The translations under genes were made by a program, and so were the position numbers. The notes beneath the pieces are model-generated. The model was not told the origin of the DNA and ran no database searches. It was given only the letters and a program-made list of their open reading frames with translations. Below, piece after piece: positions 59,048 through 64,000 of a stretch of DNA of 64,000 nucleotides (the stretch's first letter is position 1; every line of letters begins with the position of its first letter). Source of the DNA: Streptomyces sp. DHE7-1 (GTDB lineage: Bacteria > Actinomycetota > Actinomycetes > Streptomycetales > Streptomycetaceae). The stretch lies in NCBI GenBank assembly GCA_016432725.1, contig JACJDG010000003.1:1-64000 (forward strand). The letters run 5' to 3'.

Positions 59048-59658
59048 GTGACCGGCGACGACGTGGCCGACACGCTGGCGGCGATGGGCCCCCGGCTGCG
59101 GGCCGCACGCCAACACCGCGGCGCCACGCTCACCGGCGTCAGCTCCGCGACCGGCATCTCCCCGAGCACGCTGTCGCGGATCGAGACCAGCCGACGCGAG
59201 CCCACCCTGGAAGTCGTGCTGCAGTTGGCGAAGGAGTACGGCGTCTCCCTGGACGAGCTGGCCGGCACCGCTCCCGCCGCCGAGCCCCGCACCTCCGCGC
59301 TCCAGCGTTTCGGCGACGACAAGGCGGTGCTGCCGCTGACCCGGTACGTCGGGGGCCTGCCTGCCCACAAACACGTCCTACCCGCCATCCAGGAGCCGCC
59401 CGCGCGGCCCCGGCAGGTCTCCCACGACGGCTGGGAATGGCTGTGCGTCCTGTACGGGCGGCTATGGCTCGCACTCGGTGACCAGGACCTCGTCCTGAGG
59501 GCCGGGGTGTCGCCGAGTTCGACACCCGCAATCCGCATGGGGTCGCGAACGCCGGCCCCGGCGGCCCGGTTGAGTACCTGGTCATGTTCGGGCCGCAGGG
59601 AGAGCGCCTGCGACCTCGCACCCCGCCCGCCCCTGGCCCCGGCCCCAGGGCCCGGTAG
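59048..59658 (+). CDS. XRE-cupin transcriptional regulator (one frameshift)
   Basis: A GTG at 59048 starts MTGDDVADTLAAMGPRLRAA. The HTH reads RGATLTGVSSATGISPSTLS then RIETSRREPTLEVVLQLAKE. A C-terminal cupin follows (SHDGWEWLCVLYGRLWLALG), continuing after one break near 59510 as AEFDTRNPHGVANAGPGGPV, EYLVMFGPQGERLRPR. This architecture occurs in regulators of small-molecule metabolism. It is divergent from the epoxide-hydrolase-like gene and is probably its regulator. Confidence 0.75.
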
Positions 59659-59699
59659 CAAACAGCTAACGAACGGCCTGACGTCCCGAATACGCCCAG

Positions 59700-59965
59700 G
59701 GTCTCAGGCCTCTTCCACGCCGTCCTCAGCGGCATCGGGATCGCGGAAGGGGCGCAAGTCGCGTGGGACCGCTGGCCTTGACGGTGAACAGGTAGCGGCC
59801 GAGGAAGCCGATGTGCCGGTCCTTGAGCGGGGAGAGCCGGGCAACGTCCTCGTCCCTGACGGCGGGCCCTCGGCGCGGAGCCGGGCAACAGCAGCGACCA
59901 AGTAGCGGGTGTTCCGCAACACGCGGCTGTACACCGCACACCGCAAACGCCAGCCAGAGCACGCG
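59700..59965 (-). pseudogene. 3' remnant of a Tn3-family transposase
   Basis: The minus strand gives, in adjacent frames, RNTRYLVAAVARLRAEG, VRDEDVARLSPLKDRHIGFL then GRYLFTVKASGPTRLAPL, and the tail RDPDAAEDGVEEA. RDEDVARLSPLKxxHxxxLGRY is the usual end of Tn3-type TnpA proteins. Only about 80 residues remain. The 5' side is lost near the GCAGCTGG tandem repeat at 60001. With the recombinase remnant at 62553 it brackets the GH10 gene. Confidence 0.6.
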
Positions 59966-60000
59966 TCGCTTTCGTGTCACCGTGCAAGCAGGCGGACCGT

Positions 60001-60048
60001 CAGCTGGGCAGCTGGGCAGCTGGGCAGCTGGGCAGCTGGGCAGCTGGG
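60001..60048. repeat. Six tandem copies of CAGCTGGG
   Basis: A perfect 8-bp array marks the border between the Tn3 remnant and a truncated secreted-protein gene. Confidence 0.85.
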
Positions 60049-60170
60049 CCAGAGTGTCCCGCACTGGCAGGGAGAGCGTCCGGCCGGGATCGGCCGTCTC
60101 GGTGGCGTGAGCGGTCGCAGGGACGATCAGGGCAGCAAACACGGCGGCCTTGGCAGGAGTTGCGGGCGAA
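60049..60170 (-). pseudogene. N-terminal remnant of a secreted protein
   Basis: The minus strand reads AVFAALIVPATAHATETADP then GRTLSLPVRDTLAQLP, a signal-peptide-like start followed by the beginning of a mature domain that resembles secreted HNH nucleases of Streptomyces (weak recollection). It ends at the CAGCTGGG repeat and has no clear start codon. Confidence 0.35.
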
Positions 60171-60187
60171 ACGCGAGAGTCCTCCAG

Positions 60188-60211
60188 GAGATCACCAATC
60201 CGTGATCTCCG
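60188..60211. terminator. 9-bp hairpin
   Basis: GGAGATCAC, CAATCC, GTGATCTCC. It lies between the remnant region and the GH10 locus. Confidence 0.5.
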
Positions 60212-60294
60212 GCTTATAGAGCGTTTTGTTCCGTCAGGGGCGTTTGATAGGGCAGCGAAGTTGAGTAGGTCACGGTCGCTCGAGAGGGTGGCAC

Positions 60295-60627
60295 GTGGAA
60301 TTCAATGCGGTTATGGAGAACGCCTCGTGGGACCGGCTCTCCGCGGCCGAAGAGGGCAGGAGCCTGCAATGGCACCGAGCCTGCTTGGCTTTCTCGTCAG
60401 GCGTGGTATCGGCGTGCAGGCAGTGCGTCACCTATGTCGACACCCACAGCCCCGGCGCCGATCCCGGCCCGGTCGTCATCGCCTGTCACGACCAGCGCGT
60501 CAACTCCGTAGGCTCAGCCTCGCTGAGTGCCAGTTCCGACTTGTGGCAGCCCGGCCGCAGCTCGTCCGCCAGTCCCATCATCCGCCGGTCAGCGAACAGT
60601 GAGCGCACTTACGTACCGTCTCCGTGA
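60295..60627 (+). CDS. Doubtful small hypothetical protein
   Basis: A GTG-started frame of 110 residues reads MEFNAVMENASWDRLSAAEE, GRSLQWHRACLAFSSGVVSA and CRQCVTYVDTHSPGADPGPV. The first half looks fairly natural and has a CRQC motif; the second half is Ser-rich and may be out of frame. No family or partner. It could be part of another decayed gene. Confidence 0.25.
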   Translation: MEFNAVMENASWDRLSAAEEGRSLQWHRACLAFSSGVVSACRQCVTYVDTHSPGADPGPVVIACHDQRVNSVGSASLSASSDLWQPGRSSSASPIIRRSANSERTYVPSP

Positions 60628-60806
60628 ATACCGTGAAGTCCGCTGACACACGGGTGTTCGATGCGCCTTCCGCGCAGGCCGCAGCGATCCGGGGCCGCTC
60701 CGACACACGGGACGTGCCACGCAAGGCCGCCGTACCTCACGTGTGATGAACTGTGGCCTGGTTTCGAGACGTTGATCTTGTCTCGAACAAGAGAGTGGGA
60801 GGAACC

Positions 60807-62546
60807 GTGGGCCTTGGTGGGGGACGTGGCAGCGACTGACCGCCGTGGTGCTCATCATGGTGGTGGCGGCCGGGTGTACGGGGCAGGGCGAAGGCGCGGG
60901 CGGCGGAAACGACGAAGACCTGTTGCGGAACTACGACTGGACGCAGATGCCGGGCACCACCGTGCGGAACGACATCCTGCAAGTCAGCGCATTGGATCGG
61001 CGCATCGTGGAGCAGGATTCCTCCGGCGGCCAGCCCAACCCCCGCTGAACCTGGCCGGTCCGCATCTCAGATCCGATGGCGACTTCACCGTCGTCGCGCG
61101 CATGTCCGGAGTGGGTGACGATGACGGCGACTCATGGCTGCGGCTGTTCGGACGTGTACCGATCATCTACGACGAATGGCGGCAGGAGCGGCCCTCACTC
61201 CGCGTCGGCGTGACCGCTGACGGACACGTGAAGGTACAGGTATGGGACGGCGAGGGCGATGAGCCGGCCACGTCCGAGGAGTTCGACTGCGGCTGCTCCG
61301 GGACGGTGACGCTCGCCATGTCGAGCATCGGTGACACCTTCCGCGTGAAAGCCGACGGGCGGCGGCTGGGAACCGTGCAGGACCCGGGGGTGTTCGCCGA
61401 GGGCACTGTCTGGTTCGGTCTGGAGGCGGACGCGGGCGAAGACGAGCACCGCGAGGGATGGCGTCTGACGCAGCTGACCGCGCGGGCGGAGAGCGGTGAC
61501 TCGCTCCGCGTGATCAAGGCGCCGCAGCTACGCCAGGAGCAGTCCGACGACTCGCTGCGTGCGCGGGCCGCAGACGTGGGGCGGCCGTTCGACGTCGGCG
61601 CCGCCCTGGCCGAGAACCCGCTGCTCACCGACGCGCGCTACCGGGCGCTCGCGGGGAGCCAGTTCTCCATGCTCACTCCGGAGAACGCGTTCAAGCCACA
61701 GTTCCTCCACCCACGCCGGGGCGTCTACGACTTCCGCGACGCGGACCTACTCGTACGCTTCGCCTGCGCAAACGACATGAAGGTGCACGCGCACACCCTC
61801 GTCTGGCACGAGGCTCTGCCCAACTGGATGCGGGAGAACGACGACCCCGAGGAGGTGCGCCGGACCATGCTCCGGCACATCGCCATGGTCGCCGGGCACT
61901 TCAAGGGAAAGGTCGCGGAATGGGATGTGGTCAACGAGCCCATGTCCGACGACGAGAAGAGCTACACCAACGGGATCTCGGTCTGCGCTCCGAGCAGAGC
62001 CCGTGGTTCGAGGCCATGGGCGAGGAGTACATCGACGAGGCGTTCAGGGCCGCCCACCGGGCCGATCCGAAGGCACGGCTGTTCCTCAACGAGTACGGGG
62101 TCGAGGAGGAAGGCGAGCGGTGGGACGCCCTTTACGATCTGGTCAAGCGGCTCAAGGAACGCGGCGTACCGATCGACGGCGTGGGTTTCCAGAACCATGA
62201 GTACACACCCGGCGACCGCATCGACCCGGAGACCTTCCGCAGCCATGTGCGGGACCTGGCGGAGCTCAGGGTTCAGGCGCGGGTGTCGGAGATGGACGTC
62301 CCCATAGGTGAGGACGAGGAGGACGGGCGGCAGACCCAGGCTGATGAGATGGCGGGCAAGCTGCGGGTCTGCCTGGAGGAGCCGAACTGCACATCGTTCT
62401 CCACATGGGGAATAACCGACCGGTACGGTTCCACCGCCGACACCAAGATCTATCCTCCGCGCACGGCCGATTCCCTGCCATGGGACGCAGCCCTGCGGCC
62501 GAAGCCGGCGTACGAGCGCCTGCTCGAGACCCTTGACGAGGCGTGA
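60807..62546 (+). CDS. GH10 endo-beta-1,4-xylanase-like lipoprotein (three single-base shifts)
   Basis: A GTG at 60807 after GGGAGG gives MGLGGGRGQRLTAVVLIMVV with lipobox VAAGC once one G near 60828 is restored; otherwise a start at 60845 would lack charged residues. Residues about 80-235 are a lectin/laminin-G-like beta domain (GDFTVVARMSGVGDDDGDSW, GTVWFGLEADAGEDEHREGW). The GH10 barrel follows: FSMLTPENAFKPQFLHPRRG, HAHTLVWHEALPNWM, acid/base Glu in EWDVVNEPMSDD and nucleophile Glu in ARVSEMDVPIGEDEEDG, ending FSTWGITDRYGSTADTK. Frame breaks near 61040 and 61975 are also single-base. It is expected to degrade xylan-type polysaccharides at the cell surface. Confidence 0.8.
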
Positions 62547-62552
62547 GGAATC

Positions 62553-63000
62553 AAGGCGCGATCTCTTGGTTTGGAGATGCTCGCCGGGCCCTGTCCGGCG
62601 TCTACGACCCCACCGGTCCGAGGAAGCTGCTGTTCGCGTTCTTCGCGGCGATGGCGGAGACCGAGCGGAGAACAGCTGCGAGTCGACGCTGGAGGGCTCG
62701 ACACCGCGGCCCGCAAGGGCAAGCACGGCGGCCGGCCGCCGGTCATCACCGACGACATGCTGCACACCGTGCTCCGGCGCCGCGCGAGCGGCGAGTCCGT
62801 CGAGCAGATCCAGCCCGACCTGATCACCCCCACCGGCAAACGCAAGGGACACAACCCTTCGGTGGCCAGCACCTACCGGGCGCTCGCCGAGCACGCCAAG
62901 CGCGAGGCGTTCACGGAGGCCGTCGAGCAGGCCCACGCCGCGGCCGAGCCGACCCGGCGGCTCAACGCGCCCAAGCGGCGGCAGGCCGCCCCGCACCGCC
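62553..63000 (+). pseudogene. Serine recombinase (resolvase) remnant, N-terminus lost
   Basis: Right after the GH10 stop the plus strand reads LEMLAGPLSGVYDPTGPRKL, LFAFFAAMAETER, then after a break ESTLEGLDTAARKGKHGGRP, PVITDDMLHTVLRRRASGES and VASTYRALAEHAKREAFTEA. This is the central helix and HTH part of a Tn3-type resolvase. The catalytic Ser region is missing. It pairs with the Tn3 transposase remnant at 59700, so the GH10 gene sits between halves of a decayed element. Confidence 0.65.
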
Positions 63001-63059
63001 TTGCGCCGACTGCATCCACGGGCGCTCCCCGGCCGGAGAGCGCCACGGGCAGCCCGGGG

Positions 63060-63716
63060 TCAGCCGCCAGCCGAGCCGACCGAGGCAGAACCGCCGGAGG
63101 TCCAGCCGGAGTTGGACAGCGGCCGGGGGCGCGTGCTGCGCTCGGAGCGCAGCTCCACCACGACCCCTGCCGGACCGAGCAGGGCCGCCAGCGCGTCGGC
63201 GAGCCGCTGCGGGTCGCCGCCGAACGGGAGCGGGGCGATCCGCTCCCGGCCGCCTCGCAGGACGAGTTCCAGCGCGAGCGCGGAGACGGTCGGCTTGCGG
63301 TCCCCCTCGTATGGCTCCACCACCTCGGGCGTCAGCCGCACCTCGCGCAGGGTGTCGACGGGCAGCCAGTCGTCCGGCCTGGCGGCCCGGACCAACCGCA
63401 GGGACGCGGGCACCCCGGCCGGCGAGAACTCCACCCGCAGGATGCGCCGGGCCCGGGAATAGGCCACCGCCGGCCAGCCGAGCAGGTACTCCAGCCCGGC
63501 GATCACCCCCACCACCACGAACACGGTCGACGCCCGCGCCCCGGCCAGCGCCATCCAGAAGGCGACGAGCAGGGTCGGCACGACCAGGGCGAGCGGAGTG
63601 AACAGCGCCGGCCCCGCCGAGGTCAGCGCGATCCGCGCCGGCCCGGCCGGCGAGCCGCCGCGCAGGATCAGATCCGTCGAGTCGGGACCTTGTCTGAGCA
63701 TGGGACCGGTGGCCAT
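63060..63716 (-). CDS. Hypothetical membrane protein
   Basis: The 218-residue frame is intact. It has two adjacent hydrophobic helices (FTPLALVVPTLLVAFWMALA and STVFVVVGVIAGLEYLLG) at residues about 38-85, a beta-rich cytosolic part (ILRVEFSPAGVPASLRLVRA, LPVDTLREVRLTPEVVEPYE) and a Ser/Arg tail. This pattern is like PH-domain (bPH) membrane proteins, but I cannot assign it. The C-terminal tail past about residue 195 may be a fusion to the adjacent recombinase remnant region. Confidence 0.5.
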   Translation of the reverse strand: MATGPMLRQGPDSTDLILRGGSPAGPARIALTSAGPALFTPLALVVPTLLVAFWMALAGARASTVFVVVGVIAGLEYLLGWPAVAYSRARRILRVEFSPAGVPASLRLVRAARPDDWLPVDTLREVRLTPEVVEPYEGDRKPTVSALALELVLRGGRERIAPLPFGGDPQRLADALAALLGPAGVVVELRSERSTRPRPLSNSGWTSGGSASVGSAGG

Positions 63717-63799
63717 GCATCCAGCGTAGGACCGGTCCGCAAGAGCGCCTCGACCCCCTCACGGCCGCCGTCCTGCCGGGCCTGCTGGTGTCCCCCGGA

Positions 63800-64000
63800 C
63801 CGCCGGGCAGCCCGCCGCCGCATTCCGGGCCTTCCGGGCCTTGGCCCGGGTGGTGACCTGGGCCAGGCCGGTGGACGCGACGAAGGCGAAGCGGACTGGG
63901 GTGACGTGCGGGGTGCCGTCGCGGCGGAGGGTGGTGAAGGTGGCCGGGTATGGGCGAGTGAGGAACGCCCGCATGTCGAACGGGAGTTCGGCAGTCGCCT
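63800..64000 (-). CDS. PPOX-class flavin/F420-dependent oxidoreductase, partial
   Basis: The frame runs in from beyond base 64000: ELPFDMRAFLTRPYPATFTT, LRRDGTPHVTPVRFAF, STGLAQVTTRAKARKARNAA. LTRPxxATxTTLRxDGTPHVTPV is the start of the pyridoxamine-5-phosphate-oxidase-like fold. The C-terminal half is not found: after KARKARNAA the frame turns into an unrelated Pro/Gly tail ending at 63759, so the gene is either frameshifted or truncated. These enzymes bind FMN or F420. Confidence 0.55.

Overview
The window is very GC-rich, uses third-position G/C codons and GTG/TTG starts with GGAGG-type ribosome binding sites, and carries typical Streptomyces families (SHOCT, DUF6153, DUF418, BN159_2729, GlxA, ECF42-YCII, LAETG-anchored protein). 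I read it as accessory chromosome, or possibly a plasmid, of a Streptomyces-like actinomycete. No rRNA, tRNA, CRISPR array or replication origin was seen.

Layout. 1-1310: a broken sigma-like gene and a small membrane protein. 1620-5621 (-): a translationally coupled transposition operon made of an HTH-AAA+ fusion ATPase, a TniA-like DDE transposase and a TniB-like ATPase. 6361-15130: a copper-handling island with a SHOCT protein, a cupredoxin/P1B-ATPase/YHS fusion, CsoR, DUF6153 proteins, a multicopper oxidase, DUF4396 and DUF305; palindromes of TACCC/GGGTA type lie in front of several of its units. 15226-21779: DUF418, MFS, a PLP cysteine-synthase-like enzyme, a TetR/methyltransferase pair. 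22336-24959: a membrane HTH/solute-binding/VWA protein with a small coupled membrane protein. 25614-27658: a LAETG surface protein and two small secreted proteins. 28269-37319: isochorismatase-GlxA, ECF42-YCII, SDR/MarR, GNAT and hypotheticals. 37501-39507: a solo TnpB element beside a truncated gene, and a VOC protein.

41145-57620 holds the most unusual material: two 70-residue peptides, 80 percent identical, 13 kb apart, each preceded by a matching inverted repeat whose arms have changed together. The second is followed by a PqqD-M50 membrane metalloprotease and a secreted Cys-containing protein. This looks like an undescribed peptide maturation or signalling system. Between the copies lie a catalytically degenerate IS3-type transposase, several HTH regulators, a sigma factor/BN159_2729 pair and many short tandem repeats. 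57617-64000: an epoxide-hydrolase-like enzyme, an XRE-cupin regulator, and a GH10 lipoprotein flanked by Tn3-transposase and serine-recombinase remnants.

Caution: about half of the recognisable genes are broken by single-base shifts, and most are repaired by adding one C or G to a short C/G run. This pattern points to base-calling or assembly errors more than to decay, so 'frameshifted' genes below should be read as probably intact unless truncation is stated.
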